Below, in pieces: positions 31,278 to 40,896 of a DNA stretch of 64,000 nt (its first letter is position 1; every line of letters starts with the position of its first letter). The stretch covers positions 3,720,001-3,784,000 of the forward strand of contig NZ_CP033107.1 in the NCBI RefSeq assembly GCF_003856975.1. The letters are read 5' to 3'. The position numbers and the translations under genes were made by a program. A model generated the notes under the pieces. It was not told where the DNA came from. It saw nothing but the letters and a program-made list of their open reading frames with translations, and made no database searches. Source of the DNA: Plantibacter sp. PA-3-X8 (GTDB lineage Bacteria > Actinomycetota > Actinomycetes > Actinomycetales > Microbacteriaceae).

Positions 31278-32768
31278 ATGAACCAACGAGGGTTCCACCA
31301 GCCGAACGGCGCATGGGTCGGAGACGTCATCCCCTGGCAGGAGGACGGTGTCTTCCACCTCCTCTACCTGCACGAGTCGCGTCGCGTGCCCAAGATCGGC
31401 ATGCCGTGGCATCGCGTGACCACCCGGAACCTCGTCGACTTCGACGACCTCGGCGAGGCACTGGCGTCGGGCGGACCGTCCGCGCCGGACTTCAACGTCT
31501 ACACGGGCAGCGTCGTCCTGGGCCCCGACCGGGTCCACCACGTCTTCTACACGGGACAGCACCCGGAGCGCCGCGGTGCCGACGGTCTGGCGCTGCAACT
31601 CGTCATGCACGCCGTCAGCACCGACGGCATGCGCACCTGGGAACGCCGGGAGGCCGACACCTTCGGCGCCACCGCAGGATATGAGACCGCCGACTGGCGG
31701 GACCCCTTCGTCTTCTGGGACGAGGACGCGGCCGTCTGGCGGATGCTCATCACCGCCCGGCACGCACACGGCCCGGAACGGCGTCGCGGCGTCATCGCCC
31801 AGTGCACCTCCACGGATCTCTCGACCTGGGAACCCGTCGAGCCGTTCTGGGACCCGCGCCGCTACATCGCCCACGAGTGCCCCGAGGTCTTCCAGTGGGG
31901 CGACTGGTGGTACCTCGTGTACTCCGAGTTCAGTGAGTCGTTCACGACGCGCTACCGGATGTCGCGCACCCTGCACGGACCCTGGATCGTCCCCGAGCAC
32001 GACACGCTCGACGGACGCGCCTACTACGCGGCGAAGTCCGCCGCCCGCGACGGACGCCGGTTCTTCTTCGGCTGGATCGCCTCGCGTGAGGGAGCCCACG
32101 ACGCCGGCGCCTGGCAGTGGGCCGGCACCATGTCGGTCCTCGAAGCGGAGCAGCGTGCCGACGGCACCCTCGCCTTCCATCCGCCCACCGAACTCAGCGA
32201 CACCTTCGCGCCCGCCGACGAGCCGACGGACACCGTCGTCGCCCCGGGCACGGTCCTGAGCGCCCCCGACGGGTACGCCGACGCCCTGTCGGCCGTGGAC
32301 GCACCGAGTTCCTTCCGACTGGTCGCCCGGTTCGACATCGCCCCCGGCACGACCGAGTGCGGCGTCCTCCTCCGGGCGAGCGACGACGGCGACGAGGGCT
32401 ACGTCCTGCGCCTGGAGCCGAAGCGCGACCGCCTCGTGTTCGACCGCTGGCCCCGCTCCAGCACCGGCACGGAGCAGTGGCAGATCTCGGGCGACGTCCC
32501 GTTCGTCGTCGAACTCGAACGCCCCTGCCACCTCGCCCCCGGCTTGCACGAGCTCGAGGTGATCGTCGACGGCGACCTCTGCGTCGCGACCGTCGACGAC
32601 GCGGTCGTCCTCAGCACGCGCCTCTACGACCGACCGAGCGGTCGCGTCGGCATCTTCGTCGGTGAAGGGACCGTCACCGTCGAGGCGTGCACGCTCCTGG
32701 AACGCGACGGCGGCGACTCCGACGACGACCCCACCTCACACCGACTCCTCACCAGCACCACGTCCTGA
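31278..32768 (+). CDS. Divergent GH32-clan glycosidase, cytoplasmic
   Basis: 496 residues. A five-bladed propeller of clan GH-J is indicated by the first strand NGAWVGDVIPW with Asp16 in the nucleophile position (in place of the usual NDPNG), WRDPFVF (transition-state stabiliser) and HECPEVF (acid/base Glu). The C-terminal part, from about residue 350, is a beta-sandwich as in GH32. No signal peptide is present. It opens a seven-gene plus-strand run with ABC transporter, LacI, a standard GH32 and a levan fructotransferase, so an intracellular role on a fructan fragment (inference: perhaps difructose dianhydride) is plausible. AGAGGA precedes the ATG. Confidence 0.82.
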   Translation: MNQRGFHQPNGAWVGDVIPWQEDGVFHLLYLHESRRVPKIGMPWHRVTTRNLVDFDDLGEALASGGPSAPDFNVYTGSVVLGPDRVHHVFYTGQHPERRGADGLALQLVMHAVSTDGMRTWERREADTFGATAGYETADWRDPFVFWDEDAAVWRMLITARHAHGPERRRGVIAQCTSTDLSTWEPVEPFWDPRRYIAHECPEVFQWGDWWYLVYSEFSESFTTRYRMSRTLHGPWIVPEHDTLDGRAYYAAKSAARDGRRFFFGWIASREGAHDAGAWQWAGTMSVLEAEQRADGTLAFHPPTELSDTFAPADEPTDTVVAPGTVLSAPDGYADALSAVDAPSSFRLVARFDIAPGTTECGVLLRASDDGDEGYVLRLEPKRDRLVFDRWPRSSTGTEQWQISGDVPFVVELERPCHLAPGLHELEVIVDGDLCVATVDDAVVLSTRLYDRPSGRVGIFVGEGTVTVEACTLLERDGGDSDDDPTSHRLLTSTTS

Positions 32769-32849
32769 TCCCGACACCACGCTCCGCCCTGCTGCACCAC
32801 CACCCGCACACCCGCACCCACCTGTGATCGATCAACGGAGATTCCGACC

Positions 32850-34211
32850 ATGCCAACCACCGCACGCCCCCGCACCATGCGCCCCACCCGCAGCACCGCC
32901 TTCGTGGCGCTCGTCGCCGCTGCAGCGCTCGCCCTCTCCGGCTGCGCCGGCGGATCGAGTGCCACGGACCCGACCGACGTCGACCCGAAGGGCGACATCG
33001 TCCCCCGCGAGATCTCGTGGCTGCTCTCCCGCCCGGCCGACGGCGGGGTGATCACCGCCATGGAGCAGATAGCCGACGAGTACGCGAAGGACCACCCCGG
33101 CTTCTCGCTCAACCTCATCACGACGCCCGACCGCCCGTCCTACATCCAGAAGTACGAGACCCTCGCGGCCGCGAACAAGCTCCCCGAGCTCTTCGACACC
33201 GACGCGACCCCGTTCGCGCAGAAGCTCGCGAAGCAGGGCCGGATGGTCGACGTCGACCTGCTCCTCGAGGACCTCGGTCTCGCCGACTCCTACCGCGAGG
33301 CGGCGCTCAACTACCAGCGGTTCGACGACGGTTCGCTGTACATGGTGCCGTTCGAGTTCCAGCTGGAGTTCTTCTGGTACAACCGCTCGCTCCTCGAGGA
33401 CGCCGGTGTCACCGTCCCGGCCACGCTCGACGACTTCCCCGCCATGTGCAAGGCGCTCCGCGCCAAGGGCGTCACCCCGATCGCACTCGACGGTCAGGAC
33501 CAGTGGCCGCTCGAGCGCTACATGGCCTACTACCCGTTCCGGATGGCGGGTCCCGAGTACATCCAGGACCTGAAGGCCGGGAAGGCCTCCTTCTCAGACC
33601 CGGCAGGAAAGGCCGCGGCCGAGTGGCTGTACGACCTCGGGCAGGCCGGCTGCTTCCAGGAGGGCTTCTCCTCGACCGGTTACGCGGACGCGCAGGCGCT
33701 CTTCACCTCGGGGAAGGCCGCGGTCTACAACATCGGCACCTGGGAACTCTCGAACCTCGCGACGGATGCGCTCGACCCCGGCGTCCGTGACGCGGTCGGC
33801 ACCTTCACGCTGCCGACCATCGACGGTGCCGTCACCGCCGACAACGAGTACGTCACCCCCTCCGGCATCGGCATGGCCGTGAACGCGAAGACGTACGACC
33901 CGCTCGTCCGCGACTTCCTCGCATTCGCCCTCGAGCGCTACCCGGAGCTCTACGCGGCGACTGGCGCGCTGTCGCCGACGACCTCCGCGCAGACCACCGT
34001 CCCCGCGAACGCGACCGAGCTGTACGCCAGCTCCGTGGCGCAGGCCGACGGCGTCGGACCGGCGATCGCGATGCCCTGGGACACCCAGCTCGACCCGGCC
34101 ACGAACACCCGACTCCAGCAGGAGCTGACCCTGCTCGTGCAGGGCGACATCACGCCGGACGAGTTCATCACGACGATGGATGCGGCCCTCACGGAGAACG
34201 TCGATGACTGA
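32850..34211 (+). CDS. ABC sugar transporter substrate-binding lipoprotein (levan locus)
   Basis: 453 residues with an Arg-rich lead and lipobox LSGC (Cys32). The mature part is a family 1 extracellular solute-binding protein: ITAMEQIADEYAKDHPGFS, YNRSLLEDAGV, TPIALDGQ and GKAAVYNIGTWE are typical for oligosaccharide binders. It captures sugar outside the membrane for the two permeases that follow; its stop overlaps the first permease start (ATGACTGA). A GGAG site precedes the ATG. Ligand probably a fructan-derived di- or oligosaccharide, from context only. Confidence 0.9.
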   Translation: MPTTARPRTMRPTRSTAFVALVAAAALALSGCAGGSSATDPTDVDPKGDIVPREISWLLSRPADGGVITAMEQIADEYAKDHPGFSLNLITTPDRPSYIQKYETLAAANKLPELFDTDATPFAQKLAKQGRMVDVDLLLEDLGLADSYREAALNYQRFDDGSLYMVPFEFQLEFFWYNRSLLEDAGVTVPATLDDFPAMCKALRAKGVTPIALDGQDQWPLERYMAYYPFRMAGPEYIQDLKAGKASFSDPAGKAAAEWLYDLGQAGCFQEGFSSTGYADAQALFTSGKAAVYNIGTWELSNLATDALDPGVRDAVGTFTLPTIDGAVTADNEYVTPSGIGMAVNAKTYDPLVRDFLAFALERYPELYAATGALSPTTSAQTTVPANATELYASSVAQADGVGPAIAMPWDTQLDPATNTRLQQELTLLVQGDITPDEFITTMDAALTENVDD

Positions 34212-35163
34212 GCTCACCCAGAGCGCGGTGGGCGCGGCATCCGCCCGCCCACCGCGGCGGCGGAAGCCGATGTCCACCTCGATGCTGCCCCGCCGGTCGA
34301 CCCTGTCGGTGCTCGTGTTCCTCGTGCCGCCGCTCGTCCTCTACGGTGTCGCGGTGCTCCTGCCGATCGTGCAGTCGCTGTTCCTCAGCCTCTTCTCGTG
34401 GGACGGCATCACGGACATGGCGTTCGTCGGACTCGACAACTACGTGAAGATGCTCACCCGGGACGACGTGTTCTGGACCTCCTTCGGCAACGCCCTCGGC
34501 TACCTCGCGATCTGTCTGGTGCTCCAGCTCGGCGGCGCGCTCCTCGTCGCCGGGCTGCTCACGGCCCTCCCCCGGGCCCGCGAGCTCGTCAAGACGCTCT
34601 ACCTCCTGCCGGCCGTCATCTCCACGGTCGCGATCGCCATCCTGTTCCAGCGGCTGTACGCGCTCGAACCGGTCGGGCTGATCAACCAGCTGCTCGCGTG
34701 GGTCGGCCTCGGCGACCTCCAGACGGCCTGGCTGTCGAACGTGCAGACCGTCCTCGCGGCCGTGTCGATCCCGGAGGGCTGGCGGTTCACCGGCCTGTAC
34801 ATGCTCATCATCTACGCCGCCCTCATGGCCGTACCCCGCGACCTCGAGGAGGCCGCCAGGCTGGACGGCGCCTCCTGGTGGCAGATCTTCTGGCGGATCC
34901 GCTTCCCGTACATCCGGCCGGTGTGGATCACGACGACGGTCATGGCGACGACCTTCGCGCTCCGCGGCTTCGACATCCCGTACCTGCTGACGAACGGCGG
35001 GCCCGGTCAGTCGTCCGAGCTGCTGACCACGTACATGTACAAGACGGCGTTCGTCCACACGGACTACGGCTACGCCAGCGCGATCTCCATGTTCATCGTC
35101 GTCGAGTGTCTCGTCGCCGTCGGCCTCATCTTCCTGCTGCTCCGACGGAAGGACAAGTCATGA
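34204..35163 (+). CDS. ABC sugar permease, MalF/UgpA type
   Basis: 319 residues from the ATG at 34204, which overlaps the binding-protein stop by eight bases. Six membrane helices; the EAA loop reads EEAARLDGASWWQIFWRI, with the Gly that docks to the ATPase. Together with the next permease it forms the membrane channel of the levan-locus importer. The following gene begins at the ATGA junction 35160-35163. Confidence 0.9.
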   Translation: MTELTQSAVGAASARPPRRRKPMSTSMLPRRSTLSVLVFLVPPLVLYGVAVLLPIVQSLFLSLFSWDGITDMAFVGLDNYVKMLTRDDVFWTSFGNALGYLAICLVLQLGGALLVAGLLTALPRARELVKTLYLLPAVISTVAIAILFQRLYALEPVGLINQLLAWVGLGDLQTAWLSNVQTVLAAVSIPEGWRFTGLYMLIIYAALMAVPRDLEEAARLDGASWWQIFWRIRFPYIRPVWITTTVMATTFALRGFDIPYLLTNGGPGQSSELLTTYMYKTAFVHTDYGYASAISMFIVVECLVAVGLIFLLLRRKDKS

Positions 35164-36074
35164 CCGCCACCCTCCCCGCCCGGCCGACCGAACACGTCGC
35201 GCCCCCGGTAGCGCCGACACCGAAGCGGAAACCCCGGCACACCCCGCGCGTGCGGGTGCAGCGGACGATCCTCACCGTGACCGTCGTCGCGATCGTGATC
35301 GTCCAGGTCTACCCGCTCGTCTGGTTGCTGCTCACGAGCTTCCGGACGGCGGCGGATTTCGCCGGTGGCAACCCCTTCGCGTTACCGTCCGAGTGGACGC
35401 TCGAGAACTACGCGCGGGCGTTCTCGACCGGCAACCTCGGGCTGAACATCGTCAACAGCCTGATCGTCACCCTCGGGTCGAGTGTCCTGATCGTCATCGC
35501 CGGCATGATGGCGGCGTACGCGCTCCAGGTCCTCGGGTTCCGGTTCAGCGGGCTCGTCCGCGGCCTGTTCCTCCTCGGCATCATCGTGCCCGTGCAGATC
35601 GCCCTCGTCCCGCTGTTCATCGACTACTCGCAGGTCGGCTTGCTCGACACCCACCTGTCGATGATCATCCCGCTGGCGGCGTTCGCCCTGCCGATGGCGG
35701 TGTACCTGTTCTCCTCGTTCTACGAGTACATCCCGAGGGAGATGTACGAGGCCGCGTCGCTCGACGGGGCGGGTCCGTACCGGATCTTCGGCCAGATCAC
35801 CTTCCCGCTCTCGGTCAACACGATCATCACCGTCGTGCTCGTCAACAGCATCTTCATCTGGAACGACTTCATCTTCGCGAACACCTTCGTGCTCTCGGAC
35901 GGATTGAAGACCATCCCGCTCGGCCTGCAGAACTACATCGGGGCGATGGGGAACACTGATTGGACGGCGACGTTCGCCGCCGTCTGCGTCACGGTCACAC
36001 CGCTGCTGCTGGTGTTCCTCGTGTTGAACAAAGCGATGATCAGCGGCCTCGAGAGCGGAGCGACCAAGGGATGA
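35160..36074 (+). CDS. ABC sugar permease, MalG/UgpE type
   Basis: 304 residues, ATG overlapping the previous stop. Pro/Arg-rich lead, six membrane helices, EAA loop YEAASLDGAGPYRIFGQI, and helix WNDFIFANTF typical for MalG-like subunits. Its stop overlaps the start of the LacI gene (ATGA, 36071-36074), an unusual tight coupling of transporter and repressor. No ATPase gene exists in the cluster. Confidence 0.9.
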   Translation: MTATLPARPTEHVAPPVAPTPKRKPRHTPRVRVQRTILTVTVVAIVIVQVYPLVWLLLTSFRTAADFAGGNPFALPSEWTLENYARAFSTGNLGLNIVNSLIVTLGSSVLIVIAGMMAAYALQVLGFRFSGLVRGLFLLGIIVPVQIALVPLFIDYSQVGLLDTHLSMIIPLAAFALPMAVYLFSSFYEYIPREMYEAASLDGAGPYRIFGQITFPLSVNTIITVVLVNSIFIWNDFIFANTFVLSDGLKTIPLGLQNYIGAMGNTDWTATFAAVCVTVTPLLLVFLVLNKAMISGLESGATKG

Positions 36075-37111
36075 GCAGCACCGACCAGCCGAAGCCCGGC
36101 GCGGACCACCCGAAGAACACCTCGGGCATCACGATGCGCGACGTCGCGAAGGCCGCCGGCGTCTCCGTGGCGACCGTCTCGCACGTCGTCAACGACAAGC
36201 CGGGGTCGCGGATCGGCGAGGACGCGAAACGTCGGGTGCACGAGGCGGTGGCGGAGCTCGGCTACCGGCCGAACGCCCTCGCAAAGACGCTGTCCCAGGG
36301 GCACTCACGGTTCATCGGCCTCGTCGCCGACGCGATCGCGACGACCCCGTTCGCCGGCCAGATCATCCACGGCGCCCAGGACGAGGCGTGGCGCCACGGC
36401 TACGTCCTGCTCGTCGCCAACACCGACGGCAACACGGCCGCCGAGGTGGAGGCCATCGCGATGATGCTCGAGCACCAGGTCCGCGGGATCCTCTACTCGA
36501 CCTGGTTCCACCACGAGATCACCGTGCCGGATGCGCTCCTCCAGACCGACACCGTGCTCGTCGACTGCTACGCCGCCGGCAGCGGGCTCCCGGCCGTCGT
36601 CCCCGATGAGGAGCAGGGCGGGCGGACCGCGACCGAGGCGCTGCTCGCGGCCGGTCACCGACGGATCGCCTTCGTCAACACGACGACCCCCTCACCGGCA
36701 CAGACCGGCCGGCTCGCCGGGTACCGCTCGGCGTTGCAGGCGGCGGGGGTGGCCTTCGACGACGCCCTCGTGTTCCCGGCCTCACCGGAGCAGGAGGGCG
36801 GATACGCGGCGACCGCCGAGGTCGTCGACTCGGGCGCCACCGCGGTGTTCTGCCACAACGACCGTGTCGCGATGGGACTCTACGACGGACTGCGGGAGCA
36901 CGGACTGCGGATCCCCGACGACATGGCCGTCATGGGGTTCGACAACCAGGACGTCATCGCCGCCCACCTCCGGCCACCGCTGTCGACGGTCGCCCTCCCC
37001 CACTACGAGCTCGGGGCTGCCGGTGTCCGTCGGCTGCTCGGTCTCGACGCCGCGCTGCCCGCCGGGCCGCAGCTCATCGCCTGCCCGGCCGTCCCGCGGC
37101 ACTCCGTCTGA
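36071..37111 (+). CDS. LacI-family regulator embedded in the levan operon
   Basis: 346 residues; HTH MRDVAKAAGVSVATVSHVVN at about residue 21, hinge NALAKTLSQG, effector domain with FIGLVADAIATTPFAG and the C-terminal region LSTVALPHYELG. It is translationally coupled to the transporter (ATGA) and followed after 10 bases by GH32, so the repressor is made within the operon it probably controls, giving negative feedback. Binding candidates are the sites around 31205 and 31250. Confidence 0.88.
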   Translation: MSSTDQPKPGADHPKNTSGITMRDVAKAAGVSVATVSHVVNDKPGSRIGEDAKRRVHEAVAELGYRPNALAKTLSQGHSRFIGLVADAIATTPFAGQIIHGAQDEAWRHGYVLLVANTDGNTAAEVEAIAMMLEHQVRGILYSTWFHHEITVPDALLQTDTVLVDCYAAGSGLPAVVPDEEQGGRTATEALLAAGHRRIAFVNTTTPSPAQTGRLAGYRSALQAAGVAFDDALVFPASPEQEGGYAATAEVVDSGATAVFCHNDRVAMGLYDGLREHGLRIPDDMAVMGFDNQDVIAAHLRPPLSTVALPHYELGAAGVRRLLGLDAALPAGPQLIACPAVPRHSV

Positions 37112-37121
37112 GGGCGCGACC

Positions 37122-38564
37122 GTGCACGACGAACAGCACGCCCTTCCACGGCCCCGCTTCCACCTGACGCCCGAGCGGAACTGGATGAACGACCCGAACG
37201 GCTTGGTCTTCCACCGCGGGCGGTGGCACGCGTTCTTCCAGTACAACCCGGAGGGTGGCGACTGGGGCAACATGAGCTGGGGTCACGCCTCGAGCGTCGA
37301 CCTGCAGCACTGGGAGGAGCATCCGGTCGCCCTGCGGTACACCACCGAGGAGCAGGTGTACTCGGGATCGGTGGTCGCCGCGGGTCCCGGCGGACGCCTC
37401 ACGGCGTACTACACGAGCGTGTCCACCGACGGTCGGCAGGCGCAGTCCCGGGCGACCAGTGACGACGACGGGCTCACCTGGCAGCGCGACCCGGAGAACC
37501 CGATCCTCGACCGCGGCTCGCACGCGTTCCGCGACCCGAAGATCATCCGGTACGAGGACGCCGCGGGCTTCCGTTGGATCATGCTGACGGTGGAAGCCGT
37601 GGAGCGTCAGGTCCTCGTGTACTCCTCCACCGACCTCCGAACCTGGGAGCACGTCAGCACCGTCGGTCCGTTCGGTCCCACCGGCGTCGTGTGGGAGTGC
37701 CCCGACCTCATCCAGCTCGCGGTCGACGGCCGCCCGGACGAGCTCCGGTGGGTCCTGCTCCTCAGCACCAACCCGATCGGCGACGCGCAGGACCCGGACG
37801 GATCGTCGATGAGCTATCTCGTCGGCGACTTCGACGGCACGGTGTTCACGCCTGAGCGGGCCGAGCTGCAGCGGCTCGACCACGGTCGGGACTTCTACGC
37901 GGCGGTCGGGTTCGACGGCGCTCCGGACGGCGAAGCGGTGATCCTCGGCTGGATGGGCAATTGGCGCTACGCGGCCGACCTCCCCGCCTCGCCGTGGCGG
38001 GGCGCGATGTCGCTCCCCAGACGCCTCTCCTTGACCACGGTCGACGGCCGGCCGCGACTCGTGCAGGAGCCGCCGGCCTTCGTCCGGGAACGACTGGCCG
38101 CGATCGAACCGACGACCGTCGCCCTGTCCTCGGACGCCGTCGACCTGGCGCTCGATGGCGACGGCGTGGTCGAGTTGCGCTGGGATCCGTCGATCACGGG
38201 TGAGCTGCGGCTCCGACTGACGGCCGACACCGGCGGAGCGGTCCTCATCGTCCACGACCCGGCGGCGGCGTCACTCTCCGTCGCCCGGTCGGGCGGTGCC
38301 ATGGACACGGTGCACCCCGACTTCGCCTCGACGAGCATCGTCCCGCTCGCCGGCGACCGTCCGGCGCGGCTCCTCCTCAGCCTCGACGGCCCGCTGCTCG
38401 AGCTGTTCGTCGACGGCGGTCTCGCCACCGTCTCCGACCTCGTCCTCCTGGGGAGCGGACGACCGACGCTGACCCTCGCGAGCGAACGCGCCAGTCCCGT
38501 CTCGGTGGCCGTCGCCGTCCTCGACCGGGTGCCAGCCACCGACCAGGCGCACGCGCCCGCCTGA
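37122..38564 (+). CDS. GH32 beta-fructosidase, intracellular
   Basis: 480 residues, GTG start ten bases after the LacI stop. All three catalytic motifs are intact: WMNDPNG with nucleophile Asp24, FRDPK with the stabilising Asp, and WECPD with the acid/base Glu; FFQYNP and WGHASS are also standard. The C-terminal beta-sandwich extends from about residue 320, including ELFVDGG near the end. Without a signal peptide it should act in the cytoplasm on imported fructosides (levanbiose, sucrose or fructo-oligosaccharides), releasing fructose. Confidence 0.9.
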   Translation: MHDEQHALPRPRFHLTPERNWMNDPNGLVFHRGRWHAFFQYNPEGGDWGNMSWGHASSVDLQHWEEHPVALRYTTEEQVYSGSVVAAGPGGRLTAYYTSVSTDGRQAQSRATSDDDGLTWQRDPENPILDRGSHAFRDPKIIRYEDAAGFRWIMLTVEAVERQVLVYSSTDLRTWEHVSTVGPFGPTGVVWECPDLIQLAVDGRPDELRWVLLLSTNPIGDAQDPDGSSMSYLVGDFDGTVFTPERAELQRLDHGRDFYAAVGFDGAPDGEAVILGWMGNWRYAADLPASPWRGAMSLPRRLSLTTVDGRPRLVQEPPAFVRERLAAIEPTTVALSSDAVDLALDGDGVVELRWDPSITGELRLRLTADTGGAVLIVHDPAAASLSVARSGGAMDTVHPDFASTSIVPLAGDRPARLLLSLDGPLLELFVDGGLATVSDLVLLGSGRPTLTLASERASPVSVAVAVLDRVPATDQAHAPA

Positions 38565-38646
38565 GCAGTCCTCCACCGCACGATCCAGCACCATCCCCGC
38601 CACGGGTGCCTTCGGCGCGCCCGCGGCACCGACGAAAGGAACCGCA

Positions 38647-40224
38647 ATGACGCACGACCTCTCCCGCCGGACCGTCCTCCAGGGCGCCGGCCTCGGGGCG
38701 CTCGCCCTGTTCGCGAGTGCCGGCACACCCCTCGCCGCACAGGCGCAGACCACCGCACAGGCGCAGGCCTCGCTCAGATCGGTGTTCCACATGACGCCAC
38801 CGTCGGGGTGGCTCTGCGACCCGCAACGACCGGTGTTCACGAACGGCGCCTACCAGCTGTACTACCTGCACTCCGGCCAGAACAACGGCCCGGGCGGTTG
38901 GGATCACGCGACGACGACCGACAGCGTCGCCTTCACCCACCACGGGACGGTCATGCCGCTGCAGCCGGACTTCCCGGTGTGGTCGGGATCCGCCGTCGTC
39001 GACACCGCGAACACCGCCGGTTTCGGGGCGGGCGCGGTCATCGCCCTCGCGACGCAGCCTACGGACGGCGTCCGGAAGTACCAGGAGCAGTACCTCTACT
39101 GGTCGACGGACGGCGGCTTCACGTTCACGATGCTCCCCGACCCGGTGATCGTGAACACCGACGGACGTGCGGCCCAGACCACGGCGGAGATCGAGAACGC
39201 CGAGTGGTTCCGGGACCCGAAGGTCCACTGGGACGCGGCCAGGAACGAATGGGTGTGCGTCATCGGTCGGGCGCGCTACGCGGCCTTCTACACCTCGCCC
39301 GATCTCACGACCTGGCAGCTGCAGCACAACTTCGACTTCCCGAACCACGACCTCGGCGGCATCGAGTGCCCGGACCTGTTCCAGATGCGAGCGGGTGACG
39401 GCAGCTGGCACTGGGTGCTGGGCGCCAGCATGGACGCCTACTCGATCGGCCTGCCGATGACCTACGCCTACTGGACGGGCACCTGGGACGGGACGCGGTT
39501 CACGGCCGACGACCTCACCCCGCAGTGGTTGGACTGGGGCTGGGACTGGTACGCCGCCGTCACCTGGCAGAAGGCGGAGTCGCCCGACGACCGCCGGCTC
39601 GCGATCGCCTGGATGAACAACTGGAAGTACGCGGCCCGCGACGTCCCCACCGACGCCTCGGACGGCTACAACGGCCAGAACTCCGTCGTCCGGGAGCTAC
39701 GACTCGAGGCGCAGTCCGGTGGTCGGTACAGCCTGCTCAGCTCACCCGTGGACGCCCTGGCCGGGTATGCGACCTCGACCGTCTCCCTCCCGGACCAGAC
39801 GGTCACCGGGAGCGCCGTCCTGCCCTGGAGCGGCCGAGCGTACGAGATCGAGCTCGACCTCACCTGGGACACCGCGTCCAACGTCGGTCTCTCCGTCGGG
39901 CGCTCGGCGGACGGCTCCCGCCACACCAACATCGGGAAGGCCGGGGCCGAGCTCTACGTCGACCGCTCACCGTCCGACCTGGCCGGCTTCTCGCTGCAGC
40001 CGTACACGCGGGCCGCAGCACCGATCGACGCGGCTGCACGCTCGGTCCACCTGCGGGTCTTCGTCGACACCCAGAGCGTCGAGGTCTTCGTCAACGCCGG
40101 TCACACCGTCGTCTCGCAGCAGGTGCACTTCGCCGAGGGCGACACGGGGATCTCGCTCTACACCGATGGCGGCCCACTGACCGCCTCGGGGATCACGATC
40201 CGCGAGTTCGGCACGGCGATCTGA
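38647..40224 (+). CDS. lftA: Secreted levan fructotransferase (DFA IV-forming), GH32
   Basis: 525 residues with a Tat signal (SRRTVLQGAGLGALALFASA) ending near residue 35. The mature enzyme is GH32 but with the first motif changed to WLCDPQRP (Asp58 as nucleophile), then WFRDPK and GIECPD. Segments such as YQLYYLHSGQNNGPGGWDHA (in parts QLYYLHS and GPGGWDHA), AIAWMNNWKYAARDVPTD and HLRVFVDTQSVEVFVN match the Arthrobacter levan fructotransferase group, which degrades levan to di-D-fructose-2,6':6,2'-dianhydride (DFA IV). A close alternative is a levanbiose-producing levanase. It is the only secreted hydrolase of the cluster. GAAAGGA precedes the ATG; an 82-base gap separates it from the GH32 gene. 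Confidence 0.85.
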   Translation: MTHDLSRRTVLQGAGLGALALFASAGTPLAAQAQTTAQAQASLRSVFHMTPPSGWLCDPQRPVFTNGAYQLYYLHSGQNNGPGGWDHATTTDSVAFTHHGTVMPLQPDFPVWSGSAVVDTANTAGFGAGAVIALATQPTDGVRKYQEQYLYWSTDGGFTFTMLPDPVIVNTDGRAAQTTAEIENAEWFRDPKVHWDAARNEWVCVIGRARYAAFYTSPDLTTWQLQHNFDFPNHDLGGIECPDLFQMRAGDGSWHWVLGASMDAYSIGLPMTYAYWTGTWDGTRFTADDLTPQWLDWGWDWYAAVTWQKAESPDDRRLAIAWMNNWKYAARDVPTDASDGYNGQNSVVRELRLEAQSGGRYSLLSSPVDALAGYATSTVSLPDQTVTGSAVLPWSGRAYEIELDLTWDTASNVGLSVGRSADGSRHTNIGKAGAELYVDRSPSDLAGFSLQPYTRAAAPIDAAARSVHLRVFVDTQSVEVFVNAGHTVVSQQVHFAEGDTGISLYTDGGPLTASGITIREFGTAI

Positions 40225-40230
40225 GGCGAG

Positions 40231-40263
40231 CGCGGTCGGGCGCGGCGACGGTGCCCGACCGCG
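40231..40263 (+). terminator. Hairpin terminator after lftA
   Basis: CGCGGTCGGGC and GCCCGACCGCG form a perfect 11-base-pair stem with an 11-base loop, seven bases after the lftA stop. No T-run follows, as is common in actinobacteria. It plausibly ends the levan operon. Confidence 0.7.
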
Positions 40264-40335
40264 TCCGACGGGTGCGCTCGGTAGGCTTGACGTTCCTTCC
40301 GGCGGGATCGCCGGACAACAGGAGATGGGGATACC

Positions 40336-40818
40336 GTGAAGCACGCCGCGTCGTACGCGATCGGGCTCGCGCTGAGCCTGGTCTACGTCTCCCTGGTGGG
40401 CGTGCTGTCGATCCAGATCTCCGGTCTCGCCGGTGGCGCGGTGTTCGACCTCAGCAACACCCTGACGGCTGTCACCGAACCGAACGCCGGCCTGCTGCAG
40501 GTGCTCGGTATCGCCGTGGCGAGCGGAGCGGTGCTGTGGCTCCTGATGCGGCGCGGGACCACGGGGACGGACGTGCAACGCTTCCTGCGACTCGGCTTCG
40601 GCACGGGAACGCTCGTGCAGATCGCCGTCTGTGTCGCCCTCCTCGCCGGTCGGTTCTCCGTCTTGGACCTGAATCAGGGTCCGGCGAAGTGGCTCGAGGG
40701 CTGGATCACCTCCGGCGCCTCGAACTCGGCCGTCCACGTCGTCCTCATCGTGACGGTGTACCTGATCGTGACGAGGCGACACCGTACCGGCGGCACAGCA
40801 CAGACGTCGCCGGCCTGA
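40336..40818 (+). CDS. Small four-helix membrane protein, unknown
   Basis: 160 residues, GTG start with AGGAG about 11 bases upstream. Four predicted membrane helices (around residues 5-27, 52-72, 90-110 and 135-152) separated by short loops; the C-terminus is basic and cytoplasmic. I recognise no family motif. It lies beyond the levan terminator and so is probably transcribed independently. Confidence 0.65.
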   Translation: MKHAASYAIGLALSLVYVSLVGVLSIQISGLAGGAVFDLSNTLTAVTEPNAGLLQVLGIAVASGAVLWLLMRRGTTGTDVQRFLRLGFGTGTLVQIAVCVALLAGRFSVLDLNQGPAKWLEGWITSGASNSAVHVVLIVTVYLIVTRRHRTGGTAQTSPA

Positions 40819-40896
40819 CCGACAGGACGCCGTCCCGCGCCGTGCCCCAGCGCCCCAGAACCTGCGGCGCCCGCATCCATGCGTCAGGATGGACGG

